NCBI GenBank assembly: GCA_037893225.1
Contig: JAZGUH010000535.1
Span: forward strand, 186,001-250,000
Direction: 5' to 3'
Length of the DNA: 64,000 nt
Origin: Hippasteria phrygiana
Lineage: Eukaryota > Echinodermata > Asteroidea > Valvatida > Goniasteridae
Made by a program: the position numbers and the translations under genes. The notes below the pieces were generated by a model. That model had not been told where the DNA came from. It saw only the letters and a list, made by a program, of their open reading frames with translations, and did no database searches. This document shows, one piece after another, positions 25,519 to 39,879 of this stretch; the first letter of the stretch is position 1, and every line of letters begins with the position of its first letter.

Positions 25519-26445
25519 TTGTGGAGAAAATTCAAACCTCGCAATGTTTATTTTCTTTCCGGCCAACATCTGTGTGCATATTACCTTCTATTTATTGCTC
25601 CATGCCTGTCAAATTCCCTGGGGTATGGACTTGCTCTACTCATTCATAATTGCATTAAATATCAACCAAATTCAGTAATTTTGACATGTATGGATAGCTT
25701 AGATCTGGCGCTACATGTTGCAATTATCGGCGGCGTCTTAGAGTTAACACTTGTGGAGAAAATTCAAACCTCGCAATGTTTATTTTCTTCCCGGCCACCA
25801 TCTGTGTGCAGATTACCTTTTATTTATTGCTCCATGCCTGTCAAATTCCCTGGGGTATGGACTTGCTTTACTCATTCATAATTGCATGAAATATCAACCA
25901 AATTCAGTAATTTTGACATGTATGGATAGCTTAGATCTGGCGCTACATGTTGCAATTATCGGCGGCTTCTTAGAGTTAAAACTTGTGGAGAAAATTCAAA
26001 CCTCGCAATGTTTATTTTCTTTCCGGCCAACATCTGTGTACATATTACCGTCTATTTATTGCTCCATGCATGTCAAATTCCCTGGGGTATGGACTTGCTT
26101 TATTCATTCATAATTGCATGAAATATCAACCAAATGCAGTAATTTTGACATGTATGGATAGCTTAGATCTGGCGCTACATGTTGCAATTATCGGCGGCTT
26201 CTTAGAGTTAAAACTTGTGGAGAAAATTCAAACCTCGCAATGTTTATTTTCTTTCCGGCCAACATCTGTGTGCATATTACCTTCTATTTATTGCTCCATG
26301 CCTGTCAAATTCCCTAGGGTATGACTTGCTTTACTCATTCATAATTGCATGAAATATAAACCAAATACTGTAATTTTGACATGTATGGATAGCTTAGATC
26401 TGGCGCTACATGTTGCAATCATCGGCGGCTTCTTAGAGTTAAAAC
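25519..26445 (+). repeat. HOR unit A-B-E-F (4 monomers, 927 bp)
   Basis: C and D are missing, as at 23203. The next A (26446) has GTCTGAGAG, a private T-to-G change at 26666. Confidence 0.8.
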
Positions 26446-29147
26446 TTGTGGAGAAAATTCAAACCTCGCAATGTTTATTTTCTTTCCGGCCAACATCTGT
26501 GTGCATATTACCTTCTATTTATTGCTCCATGCCTGTCAAATTCCCTGGGGTATGGACTTGCTCTACTCATTCATAATTGCATTAAATATCAACCAAATTC
26601 AGTAATTTTGACATGTATGGATAGCTTAGATCTGGCGCTACATGTTGCAATTATCGGCGGCGTCTGAGAGTTAACACTTGTGGAGAAAATTCAAACCTCG
26701 CAATGTTTATTTTCTTCCCGGCCACCATCTGTGTGCAGATTACCTTTTATTTATTGCTCCATGCCTGTCAAATTCCCTGGGGTATGGACTTGCTTTACTC
26801 ATTCATAATTGCATGAAATATCAACCAAATTCAGTAATTTTGACATGTATGGATAGCTTAGATCTGGCGCTACATGTTGCAATTATCGGCGGCTTCTTAG
26901 AGTTAAAACTTGTGGAGAAAATTCAAACCTCGCAATGTTTATTTTCTTTCCGGCCAACATCTGTGTACATATTACCTTCTATTTATTGCTCCATGCCTGT
27001 CAAATTCCCTGGGGTATGACTTGCTTTACTCATTCATAATTGCATGAAATATAAACCAAATACAGTAATGTTGACATGTATGGATAGCTTAGATCTGGCG
27101 CTACATGTTGCAATCATCGGCGGCTTCCTAGAGTTAAAACTTGTGGAGAAAATTCAAACCTCGCAATGTTTATTTTCTTTCCGGCCAACATCTGTGTACA
27201 TGTTACCGTCTATTTATTGCTCCATGCATGTCAAATTCCCTGGGGTATGGACTTGCTTTATTCATTCATAATTGCATGAAATATCAACCAAATGCAGTAA
27301 TTTTGACATGTATGGATAGCTTAGATCTGGCGCTACATGTTGCAATCATCGGCGGCTTCCTAGAGTTAAAACTTGTGGAGAAAATTCAAACCTCGCAATG
27401 TTTATTTTCTTTCCGGCCAACATCTGTGTGCATATTATCTTCTATTTATTGCTCCATGCCTGTCAAATTCCCTGGGGTATGGACTTGCTTTACTCATTCA
27501 TAATTGCATGAAATATCAACCAAATTCAGTAATTTTGACATGTATGGATAGCTTAGATCTGGCGCTACATGTTGCAATTATCGGCGGCTTCTTAGAGTTA
27601 AAACTTGTGGAGAAAATTCAAACCTCGCAATGTTTATTTTCTTTCCGGCCAACATCTGTGTACATATTACCGTCTATTTATTGCTCCATGCATGTCAAAT
27701 TCCCTGGGGTATGGACTTGCTTTATTCATTCATAATTGCATGAAATATCAACCAAATGCAGTAATTTTGACATGTATGGATAGCTTAGATCTGGCGCTAC
27801 ATGTTGCAATCATCGGCGGCTTCCTAGAGTTAAAACTTGTGGAGAAAATTCAAACCTCGCAATGTTTATTTTCTTTCCGGCCAACATCTGTGTGCATATT
27901 ACCTTCTATTTATTGCTCCATGCCTGTCAAATTCCCTGGGGTATGACTTGCTTTACTCATTCATAATTGCATGAAATATCAACCAAATTCAGTAATTTTG
28001 ACATGTATGGATAGCTTAGATCTGGCGCTACATGTTGCAATTATCGGCGGCTTCTTAGAGTTAAAACTTGTGGAGAAAATTCAAACCTCGCAATGTTTAT
28101 TTTCTTTCCGGCCAACATCTGTGTGCATATTACCTTCTATTTATTGCTCCATGCCTGTCAAATTCCCTAGGGTATGACTTGCTTTACTCATTCATAATTG
28201 CATGAAATATAAACCAAATACAGTAATTTTGACATGTATGGATAGCTTAGATCTGGCGCTACATGTTGCAATTATCGGCGGCTTCTTAGAGTTAAAACTT
28301 GTGGAGAAAATTCAAACCTCGCAATGTTTATTTTCTTTCCGGCCAACATCTGTGTGCATATTACCTTCTATTTATTGCTCCATGCCTGTCAAATTCCCTA
28401 GGGTATGACTTGCTTTACTCATTCATAATTGCATGAAATATAAACCAAATACAGTAATTTTGACATGTATGGATAGCTTAGATCTGGCGCTACATGTTGC
28501 AATCATCGGCGGCTTCTTAGAGTTAAAACTTGTGGAGAAAATTCAAACCTCGCAATGTTTATTTTCTTTCCGGCCAACATCTGTGTGCATATTACCTTCT
28601 ATTTATTGCTCCATGCCTGTCAAATTCCCTGGGGTATGGACTTGCTCTACTCATTCATAATTGCATGAAATATCAACCAAATACAGTAATTTTGACATGT
28701 ATGGATAGCTTAGATCTGGCGCTACATGTTGCAATCATCGGCGGCTTCCTAGAGTTAAAACTTGTGGAGAAAATTCAAACCTCGCAATGTTTATTTTCTT
28801 TCCGGCCAACATCTGTGTGCATATTACCTTCTATTTATTGCTCCATGCCTGTCAAATTCCCTGGGGTATGGACTTGCTCTACTCATTCATAATTGCATGA
28901 AATATCAACCAAATACAGTAATGTTGACATGTATGGATAGCTTAGATCTGGCGCTACATGTTGCAATCATCGGCGGCTTCCTAGAGTTAAAACTTGTGGA
29001 GAAAATTCAAACCTCGCAATGTTTATTTTCTTTCCGGCCAACATCTGTGTACATGTTACCGTCTATTTATTGCTCCATGCATGTCAAATTCCCTGGGGTA
29101 TGGACTTGCTTTATTCATTCATAATTGCATGAAATATCAACCAAATG

Positions 29148-32100
29148 CAGTAATTTTGACATGTATGGATAGCTTAGATCTGGCGCTACATGTTGCAATT
29201 ATCGGCGGCTTCTTAGAGTTAAAACTTGTGGAGAAAATTCAAACCTCGCAATGTTTATTTTCTTTCCGGCCAACATCTGTGTACATATTACCGTCTATTT
29301 ATTGCTCCATGCATGTCAAATTCCCTGGGGTATGGACTTGCTTTATTCATTCATAATTGCATGAAATATCAACCAAATGCAGTAATTTTGACATGTATGG
29401 ATAGCTTAGATCTGGCGCTACATGTTGCAATCATCGGCGGCTTCCTAGAGTTAAAACTTGTGGAGAAAATTCAAACCTCGCAATGTTTATTTTCTTTCCG
29501 GCCAACATCTGTGTGCATATTACCTTCTATTTATTGCTCCATGCCTGTCAAATTCCCTGGGGTATGACTTGCTTTACTCATTCATAATTGCATGAAATAT
29601 CAACCAAATTCAGTAATTTTGACATGTATGGATAGCTTAGATCTGGCGCTACATGTTGCAATTATCGGCGGCTTCTTAGAGTTAAAACTTGTGGAGAAAA
29701 TTCAAACCTCGCAATGTTTATTTTCTTTCCGGCCAACATCTGTGTGCATATTACCTTCTATTTATTGCTCCATGCCTGTCAAATTCCCTGGGGTATGACT
29801 TGCTTTACTCATTCATAATTGCATGAAATATAAACCAAATACAGTAATGTTGACATGTATGGATAGCTTAGATCTGGCGCTACATGTTGCAATCATCGGC
29901 GGCTTCCTAGAGTTAAAACTTGTGGAGAAAATTCAAACCTCGCAATGTTTATTTTCTTTCCGGCCAACATCTGTGTACATGTTACCGTCTATTTATTGCT
30001 CCATGCATGTCAAATTCCCTGGGGTATGGACTTGCTTTATTCATTCATAATTGCATGAAATATCAACCAAATGCAGTAATTTTGACATGTATGGATAGCT
30101 TAGATCTGGCGCTACATGTTGCAATCATCGGCGGCTTCCTAGAGTTAAAACTTGTGGAGAAAATTCAAACCTCGCAATGTTTATTTTCTTTCCGGCCAAC
30201 ATCTGTGTGCATATTACCTTCTATTTATTGCTCCATGCCTGTCAAATTCCCTGGGGTATGGACTTGCTTTACTCATTCATAATTGCATGAAATATCAACC
30301 AAATTCAGTAATTTTGACATGTATGGATAGCTTAGATCTGGCGCTACATGTTGCAATTATCGGCGGCTTCTTAGAGTTAATACTTGTGGAGAAAATTCAA
30401 ACCTCGCAATGTGTATTTTCTTTCCGGCCAACATCTGTGTGCATATTACCTTCTATTTATTGCTCCATGCATGTCAAATTCCCTGGGGTATGGACTTGCT
30501 TTACTCATTCATAATTGCATGAAATATCAACCAAATTCAGTAATTTTGACATGTATGGATAGCTTAGATCTGGCGCTACATGTTGCAATTATCGGCGGCT
30601 TCTTAGAGTTAAAACTTGTGGAGAAAATTCAAACCTCGCAATGTTTATTTTCTTTCCGGCCAACATCTGTGTACATATTACCGTCTATTTATTGCTCCAT
30701 GCATGTCAAATTCCCTGGGGTATGGACTTGCTTTATTCATTCATAATTGCATGAAATATCAACCAAATGCAGTAATTTTGACATGTATGGATAGCTTAGA
30801 TCTGGCGCTACATGTTGCAATCATCGGCGGCTTCCTAGAGTTAAAACTTGTGGAGAAAATTCAAACCTCGCAATGTTTATTTTCTTTCCGGCCAACATCT
30901 GTGTGCATATTACCTTCTATTTATTGCTCCATGCCTGTCAAATTCCGTGGGGTATGACTTGCTTTACTCATTCATAATTGCATGAAATATCAACCAAATT
31001 CAGTAATTTTGACATGTATGGATAGCTTAGATCTGGCGCTACATGTTGCAATTATCGGCGGCTTCTTAGAGTTAAAACTTGTGGAGAAAATTCAAACCTC
31101 GCAATGTTTATTTTCTTTCCGGCCAACATCTGTGTGCATATTACCTTCTATTTATTGCTCCATGCCTGTCAAATTCCCCAGGGTATGACTTGCTTTACTC
31201 ATTCATAATTGCATGAAATATAAACCAAATACAGTAATTTTGACATGTATGGATAGCTTAGATCTGGCGCTACATGTTGCAATCATCGGCGGCTTCCTAG
31301 AGTTAAAACTTGTGGAGAAAATTCAAACCTCGCAATGTTTATTTTCTTTCCGGCCAACATCTGTGTGCATATTACCTTCTATTTATTGCTCCATGCCTGT
31401 CAAATTCCCTGGGGTATGGACTTGCTTTACTCATTCATAATTGCATGAAATATCAACCAAATTCAGTAATTTTGACATGTATGGATAGCTTAGATCTGGC
31501 GCTACATGTTGCAATTATCGGCGGCTTCTTAGAGTTAAAACTTGTGGAGAAAATTCAAACCTCGCAATGTTTATTTTCTTTCCGGCCAACATCTGTGTAC
31601 ATATTACCGTCTATTTATTGCTCCATGCATGTCAAATTCCCTGGGGTATGGACTTGCTTTATTCATTCATAATTGCATGAAATATCAACCAAATGCAGTA
31701 ATTTTGACATGTATGGATAGCTTAGATCTGGCGCTACATGTTGCAATCATCGGCGGCTTCCTAGTGTTAAAACTTGTGGAGAAAATTCAAACCTCGCAAT
31801 GTTTATTTTCTTTCCGGCCAACATCTGTGTGCATATTACCTTCTATTTATTGCTCCATGCCTGTCAAATTCCCTGGGGTATGACTTGCTTTACTCATTCA
31901 TAATTGCATGAAATATCAACCAAATTCAGTAATTTTGACATGTATGGATAGCTTAGATCTGGCGCTACATGTTGCAATTATCGGCGGCTTCTTAGAGTTA
32001 AAACTTGTGGAGAAAATTCAAACCTCGCAATGTTTATTTTCTTTCCGGCCAACATCTGTGTGCATATTACCTTCTATTTATTGCTCCATGCCTGTCAAAT

Positions 32101-33612
32101 TCCCTGGGGTATGACTTGCTTTACTCATTCATAATTGCATGAAATATAAACCAAATACAGTAATGTTGACATGTATGGATAGCTTAGATCTGGCGCTACA
32201 TGTTGCAATCATCGGCGGCTTCCTAGAGTTAAAACTTGTGGAGAAAATTCAAACCTCGCAATGTTTATTTTCTTTCCGGCCAACATCTGTGTACATGTTA
32301 CCGTCTATTTATTGCTCCATGCATGTCAAATTCCCTGGGGTATGGACTTGCTTTATTCATTCATAATTGCATGAAATATCAACCAAATGCAGTAATTTTG
32401 ACATGTATGGATAGCTTAGATCTGGCGCTACATGTTGCAATCATCGGCGGCTTCCTAGAGTTAAAACTTGTGGAGAAAATTCAAACCTCGCAATGTTTAT
32501 TTTCTTTCCGGCCAACATCTGTGTGCATATTACCTTCTATTTATTGCTCCATGCCTGTCAAATTCCCTGGGGTATGGACTTGCTTTACTCATTCATAATT
32601 GCATGAAATATCAACCAAATTCAGTAATTTTGACATGTATGGATAGCTTAGATCTGGCGCTACATGTTGCAATTATCGGCGGCTTCTTAGAGTTAATACT
32701 TGTGGAGAAAATTCAAACCTCGCAATGTGTATTTTCTTTCCGGCCAACATCTGTGTGCATATTACCTTCTATTTATTGCTCCATGCATGTCAAATTCCCT
32801 GGGGTATGGACTTGCTTTACTCATTCATAATTGCATGAAATATCAACCAAATTCAGTAATTTTGACATGTATGGATAGCTTAGATCTGGCGCTACATGTT
32901 GCAATTATCGGCGGCTTCTTAGAGTTAAAACTTGTGGAGAAAATTCAAACCTCGCAATGTTTATTTTCTTTCCGGCCAACATCTGTGTACATATTACCGT
33001 CTATTTATTGCTCCATGCATGTCAAATTCCATGGGGTATGGACTTGCTTTATTCATTCATAATTGCATGAAATATCAACCAAATGCAGTAATTTTGACAT
33101 GTATGGATAGCTTAGATCTGGCGCTACATGTTGCAATCATCGGCGGCTTCCTAGAGTTAAAACTTGTGGAGAAAATTCAAACCTCGCAATGTTTATTTTC
33201 TTTCCGGCCAACATCTGTGTGCATATTACCTTCTATTTATTGCTCCATGCCTGTCAAATTCCGTGGGGTATGACTTGCTTTACTCATTCATAATTGCATG
33301 AAATATCAACCAAATTCAGTAATTTTGACATGTATGGATAGCTTAGATCTGGCGCTACATGTTGCAATTATCGGCGGCTTCTTAGAGTTAAAACTTGTGG
33401 AGAAAATTCAAACCTCGCAATGTTTATTTTCTTTCCGGCCAACATCTGTGTGCATATTACCTTCTATTTATTGCTCCATGCCTGTCAAATTCCCTAGGGT
33501 ATGACTTGCTTTACTCATTCATAATTGCATGAAATATAAACCAAATACAGTAATTTTGACATGTATGGATAGCTTAGATCTGGCGCTACATGTTGCAATC
33601 ATCGGCGGCTTC
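29148..33612 (+). repeat. Repeated block, offset 2316 bp (10 monomers)
   Basis: 29148-31296 matches 31464-33612 (2149 bp). Shared private marks are GTTAATACTT (30152 and 32468 ORF regions) and TTCCGTGGGG at 30947/33263. Three differences: 29449/31765, 30715/33031 and 31179/33495. Confidence 0.82.
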
Positions 33613-36600
33613 TTAGAGTTAAAACTTGTGGAGAAAATTCAAACCTCGCAATGTGTATTTTCTTTCCGGCCAACATCTGTGTACATATTACCTTCTATTT
33701 ATTGCTCCATGCATGTCAAATTCCCTGGGGTATGGACTTGCTTTACTCATTCATAATTGCATGAAATATCAACCAAATTCAGTAATTTTGACATGTATGG
33801 ATAGCTTAGATCTGGCGCTACATGTTGCAATTATCGGCGGCTTCTTAGAGTTAAAACTTGTGGAGAAAATTCAAACCTCGCAATGTTTATTTTCTTTCCG
33901 GCCAACATCTGTGTACATATTACCGTCTCTTTATTGCTCCATGCCTGTCAAATTCCCTGGGGTATGGACTTGCTTTATTCATTCATAATTGCATGAAATA
34001 TCAACCAAATGCAGTAATTTTGACATGTATGGATAGCTTAGATCTGGCGCTACATGTTGCAATCATCGGCGGCTTCCTAGAGTTAAAACTTGTGGAGAAA
34101 ATTCAAACCTCGCAATGTTTATTTTCTTTCCGGCCAACATCTGTGTGCATATTACCTTCTATTTATTGCTCCATGCCTGTCAAATTCCCTGGGGTATGAC
34201 TTGCTTTACTCATTCATAATTGCATGAAATATCAACCAAATTCAGTAATTTTGACATGTATGGATAGCTTAGATCTGGCGCTACATGTTGCAATTATCGG
34301 CGGCTTCTTAGAGTTAAAACTTGTGGAGAAAATTCAAACCTCGCAATGTTTATTTTCTTTCCGGCCAACATCTGTGTACATATTACCTTCTATTTATTGC
34401 TCCATGCATGTCAAATTCCCTGGGGTATGGACTTGCTTTATTCATTCATAATTGCATGAAATATCAACCAAATGCAGTAATTTTGACATGTATGGATAGC
34501 TTAGATCTGGCGCTACATGTTGCAATCATCGGCGGCTTCCTAGAGTTAAAACTTGTGGAGAAAATTCAAACCTCGCAATGTTTATTTTCTTTCCGGCCAA
34601 CATCTGTGTGCATATTACCTTCTATTTATTGCTCCATGCCTGTCAAATTCCCTGGGGTATGACTTGCTTTACTCATTCATAATTGCATGAAATATCAACC
34701 AAATTCAGTAATTTTGACATGTATGGATAGCTTAGATCTGGCGCTACATGTTGCAATTATCGGCGGCTTCTTAGAGTTAAAACTTGTGGAGAAAATTCAA
34801 ACCTCGCAATGTTTATTTTCTTTCCGGCCAACATCTGTGTGCATATTACCTTCTATTTATTGCTCCATGCCTGTCAAATTCCCTAGGGTATGACTTGCTT
34901 TACTCATTCATAATTGCATGAAATATAAACCAAATACAGTAATTTTGACATGTATGGATAGCTTAGATCTGGCGCTACATGTTGCAATCATCGGCGGCTT
35001 CTTAGAGTTAAAACTTGTGGAGAAAATTCAAACCTCGCAATGTTTATTTTCTTTCCGGCCAACATCTGTGTGCATATTACCTTCTATTTATTGCTCCATG
35101 CCTGTCAAATTCCCTGGGGTATGGACTTGCTCTACTCATTCATAATTGCATTAAATATCAACCAAATACAGTAATTTTGACATGTATGGATAGCTTAGAT
35201 CTGGCGCTACATGTTGCAATCATCGGCGGCTTCCTAGAGTTAAAACTTGTGGAGAAAATTCAAACCTCGCAATGTTTATTTTCTTTCCGGCCAACATCTG
35301 TGTGCATATTACCTTCTATTTATTGCTCCATGCCTGTCAAATTCCCTGGGGTATGGACTTGCTCTACTCATTCATAATTGCATGAAATATCAACCAAATA
35401 CAGTAATGTTGACATGTATGGATAGCTTAGATCTGGCGCTACATGTTGCAATCATCGGCGGCTTCCTAGAGTTAAAACTTGTGGAGAAAATTCAAACCTC
35501 GCAATGTTTATTTTCTTTCCGGCCAACATCTGTGTACATGTTACCGTCTATTTATTGCTCCATGCATGTCAAATTCCCTGGGGTATGGACTTGCTTTATT
35601 CATTCATAATTGCATGAAATATCAACCAAATGCAGTAATTTTGACATGTATGGATAGCTTAGATCTGGCGCTACATGTTGCAATCATCGGCGGCTTCCTA
35701 GAGTTAAAACTTGTGGAGAAAATTCAAACCTCGCAATGTTTATTTTCTTTCCGGCCAACATCTGTGTACATATTACCGTCTATTTATTGCTCCATGCCTG
35801 TCAAATTCCCTGGGTTATGGACTTGCTTTATTCATTCATAATTGCATGAAATATCAACCAAATGCAGTAATTTTGACATGTATGGATAGCTTAGATCTGG
35901 CGCTACATGTTGCAATCATCGGCGGCTTCCTAGAGTTAAAACTTGTGGAGAAAATTCAAACCTCGCAATGTTTATTTTCTTTCCGGCCAACATCTGTGTG
36001 CATATTACCTTCTATTTATTGCTCCATGCCTGTCAAATTCCCTGGGGTATGACTTGCTTTACTCATTCATAATTGCATGAAATATCAACCAAATTCAGTA
36101 ATTTTGACATGTATGGATAGCTTAGATCTGGCGCTACATGTTGCAATTATCGGCGGCTTCTTAGAGTTAAAACTTGTGGAGAAAATTCAAACCTCGCAAT
36201 GTTTATTTTCTTTCCGGCCAACATCTGTGTACATATTACCTTCTATTTATTGCTCCATGCATGTCAAATTCCCTGGGGTATGGACTTGCTTTATTCATTC
36301 ATAATTGCATGAAATATCAACCAAATGCAGTAATTTTGACATGTATGGATAGCTTAGATCTGGCGCTACATGTTGCAATCATCGGCGGCTTCCTAGAGTT
36401 AAAACTTGTGGAGAAAATTCAAACCTCGCAATGTTTATTTTCTTTCCGGCCAACATCTGTGTGCATATTACCTTCTATTTATTGCTCCATGCCTGTCAAA
36501 TTCCCTGGGGTATGACTTGCTTTACTCATTCATAATTGCATGAAATATCAACCAAATCCAGTAATTTTGACATGTATGGATAGCTTAGATCTGGCGCTAC

Positions 36601-37563
36601 ATGTTGCAATTATCGGCGGCTTCTTAGAGTTAAAACTTGTGGAGAAAATTCAAACCTCGCAATGTTTATTTTCTTTCCGGCCAACATCTGTGTGCATATT
36701 ACCTTCTATTTATTGCTCCATGCCTGTCAAATTCCCTAGGGTATGACTTGCTTTACTCATTCATAATTGCATGAAATATAAACCAAATACAGTAATTTTG
36801 ACATGTATGGATAGCTTAGATCTGGCGCTACATGTTGCAATCATCGGCGGCTTCTTAGAGTTAAAACTTGTGGAGAAAATTCAAACCTCGCAATGTTTAT
36901 TTTCTTTCCGGCCAACATCTGTGTGCATATTACCTTCTATTTATTGCTCCATGCCTGTCAAATTCCCTGGGGTATGGACTTGCTCTACTCATTCATAATT
37001 GCATTAAATATCAACCAAATACAGTAATTTTGACATGTATGGATAGCTTAGATCTGGCGCTACATGTTGCAATCATCGGCGGCTTCCTAGAGTTAAAACT
37101 TGTGGAGAAAATTCAAACCTCGCAATGTTTATTTTCTTTCCGGCCAACATCTGTGTACATGTTACCGTCTATTTATTGCTCCATGCATGTCAAATTCCCT
37201 GGGGTATGGACTTGCTTTATTCATTCATAATTGCATGAAATATCAACCAAATGCAGTAATTTTGACATGTATGGATAGCTTAGATCTGGCGCTACATGTT
37301 GCAATCATCGGCGGCTTCCTAGAGTTAAAACTTGTGGAGAAAATTCAAACCTCGCAATGTTTATTTTCTTTCCGGCCAACATCTGTGTGCATATTACCTT
37401 CTATTTATTGCTCCATGCCTGTCAAATTCCCTGGGGTATGGACTTGCTCTACTCATTCATAATTGCATGACATATCAACCAAATACAGTAATGTTGACAT
37501 GTATGGATAGCTTAGATCTGGCGCTACATGTTGCAATTATCGGCGGCTTCTTAGAGTTAAAAC

Positions 37564-38953
37564 TTGTGGAGAAAATTCAAACCTCGCAATGTTTATTTTC
37601 TTTCCGGCCAACATCTGTGTACATATTACCGTCTATTTATTGCTCCATGCATGTCAAATTCCCTGGGGTATGGACTTGCTTTATTCATTCATAATTGCAT
37701 GAAATATCAACCAAATGCAGTAATTTTGACATGTATGGATAGCTTAGATCTGGCGCTACATGTTGCAATCATCGGCGGCTTCCTAGAGTTAAAACTTGTG
37801 GAGAAAATTCAAACCTCGCAATGTTTATTTTCTTTCCGGCCAACATCTGTGTGCATATTACCTTCTATTTATTGCTCCATGCCTGTCAAATTCCCTGGGG
37901 TATGACTTGCTTTACTCATTCATAATTGCATGAAATATCAACCAAATCCAGTAATTTTGACATGTATGGATAGCTTAGATCTGGCGCTACATGTTGCAAT
38001 TATCGGCGGCTTCTTAGAGTTAAAACTTGTGGAGAAAATTCAAACCTCGCAATGTTTATTTTCTTTCCGGCCAACATCTGTGTGCATATTACCTTCTATT
38101 TATTGCTCCATGCCTGTCAAATTCCCTAGGGTATGACTTGCTTTACTCATTCATAATTGCATGAAATATAAACCAAATACAGTAATTTTGACATGTATGG
38201 ATAGCTTAGATCTGGCGCTACATGTTGCAATCATCGGCGGCTTCTTAGAGTTAAAACTTGTGGAGAAAATTCAAACCTCGCAATGTTTATTTTCTTTCCG
38301 GCCAACATCTGTGTGCATATTACCTTCTATTTATTGCTCCATGCCTGTCAAATTCCCTGGGGTATGGACTTGCTCTACTCATTCATAATTGCATTAAATA
38401 TCAACCAAATACAGTAATTTTGACATGTATGGATAGCTTAGATCTGGCGCTACATGTTGCAATCATCGGCGGCTTCCTAGAGTTAAAACTTGTGGAGAAA
38501 ATTCAAACCTCGCAATGTTTATTTTCTTTCCGGCCAACATCTGTGTACATGTTACCGTCTATTTATTGCTCCATGCATGTCAAATTCCCTGGGGTATGGA
38601 CTTGCTTTATTCATTCATAATTGCATGAAATATCAACCAAATGCAGTAATTTTGACATGTATGGATAGCTTAGATCTGGCGCTACATGTTGCAATCATCG
38701 GCGGCTTCCTAGAGTTAAAACTTGTGGAGAAAATTCAAACCTCGCAATGTTTATTTTCTTTCCGGCCAACATCTGTGTGCATATTACCTTCTATTTATTG
38801 CTCCATGCCTGTCAAATTCCCTGGGGTATGGACTTGCTCTACTCATTCATAATTGCATGACATATCAACCAAATACAGTAATGTTGACATGTATGGATAG
38901 CTTAGATCTGGCGCTACATGTTGCAATTATCGGCGGCTTCTTAGAGTTAAAAC
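37564..38953 (+). repeat. Reference HOR unit, domain 2: E-X1-F-A2-E2-A3, 1390 bp
   Basis: Six monomers of 232, 231, 231, 232, 232 and 232 bp. The preceding part repeats the same order from about 36.4 kb. Other domain-2 units vary, for example X1-F-A2-A3-E2 followed by a D-like monomer near 39.2-40.6 kb, and F-A2-A3-E2-plain-D near 47.5-48.9 kb (period 1391). Confidence 0.8.
37796..38026 (+). repeat. Monomer type X1 (231 bp), domain 2
   Basis: The plain consensus head with GGGGTATGACTT (deletion, but no CCTAGG) and the tail AAAT(T/C)CAG, ATTATCGG with TTCTTAG. It usually precedes F in domain 2. This copy and the one at 36406 share a private AAATCCAG. Confidence 0.8.
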
Positions 38954-39647
38954 TTGTGGAGAAAATTCAAACCTCGCAATGTTTATTTTCTTTCCGGCCA
39001 ACATCTGTGTACATATTACCGTCTATTTATTGCTCCATGCATGTCAAATTCCCTGGGGTATGGACTTGCTTTATTCATTCATAATTGCATGAAATATCAA
39101 CCAAATGCAGTAATTTTGACATGTATGGATAGCTTAGATCTGGCGCTACATGTTGCAATCATCGGCGGCTTCCTAGAGTTAAAACTTGTGGAGAAAATTC
39201 AAACCTCGCAATGTTTATTTTCTTTCCGGCCAACATCTGTGTGCATATTACCTTCTATTTATTGCTCCATGCCTGTCAAATTCCCTGGGGTATGACTTGC
39301 TTTACTCATTCATAATTGCATGAAATATCAACCAAATTCAGTAATTTTGACATGTATGGATAGCTTAGATCTGGCGCTACATGTTGCAATTATCGGCGGC
39401 TTCTTAGAGTTAAAACTTGTGGAGAAAATTCAAACCTCGCAATGTTTATTTTCTTTCCGGCCAACATCTGTGTGCATATTACCTTCTATTTATTGCTCCA
39501 TGCCTGTCAAATTCCCTAGGGTATGACTTGCTTTACTCATTCATAATTGCATGAAATATAAACCAAATACAGTAATTTTGACATGTATGGATAGCTTAGA
39601 TCTGGCGCTACATGTTGCAATCATCGGCGGCTTCTTAGAGTTAAAAC

Positions 39648-39879
39648 TTGTGGAGAAAATTCAAACCTCGCAATGTTTATTTTCTTTCCGGCCAACATCT
39701 GTGTGCATATTACCTTCTATTTATTGCTCCATGCCTGTCAAATTCCCTGGGGTATGGACTTGCTCTACTCATTCATAATTGCATTAAATATCAACCAAAT
39801 ACAGTAATTTTGACATGTATGGATAGCTTAGATCTGGCGCTACATGTTGCAATCATCGGCGGCTTCCTAGAGTTAAAAC
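39648..39879 (+). repeat. Monomer type A2 (232 bp), domain 2
   Basis: Like A through GCTCTACTC and TTGCATTAAATATC, but with AAATACAG and the tail ATCATCGG with TTCCTAG. It follows F as A does in domain 1, so it looks like the domain-2 counterpart of A. Confidence 0.8.

Larger units (their letters stand above)
33..26909 (+). repeat. HOR domain 1 (A-B-C-D-E-F hexamer family)
   Basis: This part is built from a 1390-bp hexamer and its size variants. Three markers are confined to it: type A tails (GGCGTCTTAG with GTTAACAC), type B heads (TTCCCGGCC with GTGCAGATTACC) and type C tails (TTTGATCTGG with ATCGACGG). The last type C tail is near 24.8 kb and the last type B monomer is 26678-26909. Units parsed from A to A are 2, 4, 6, 7, 8 or 10 monomers long. 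Four perfect-order hexamers stand in a row at 6057-11616. Confidence 0.88.
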
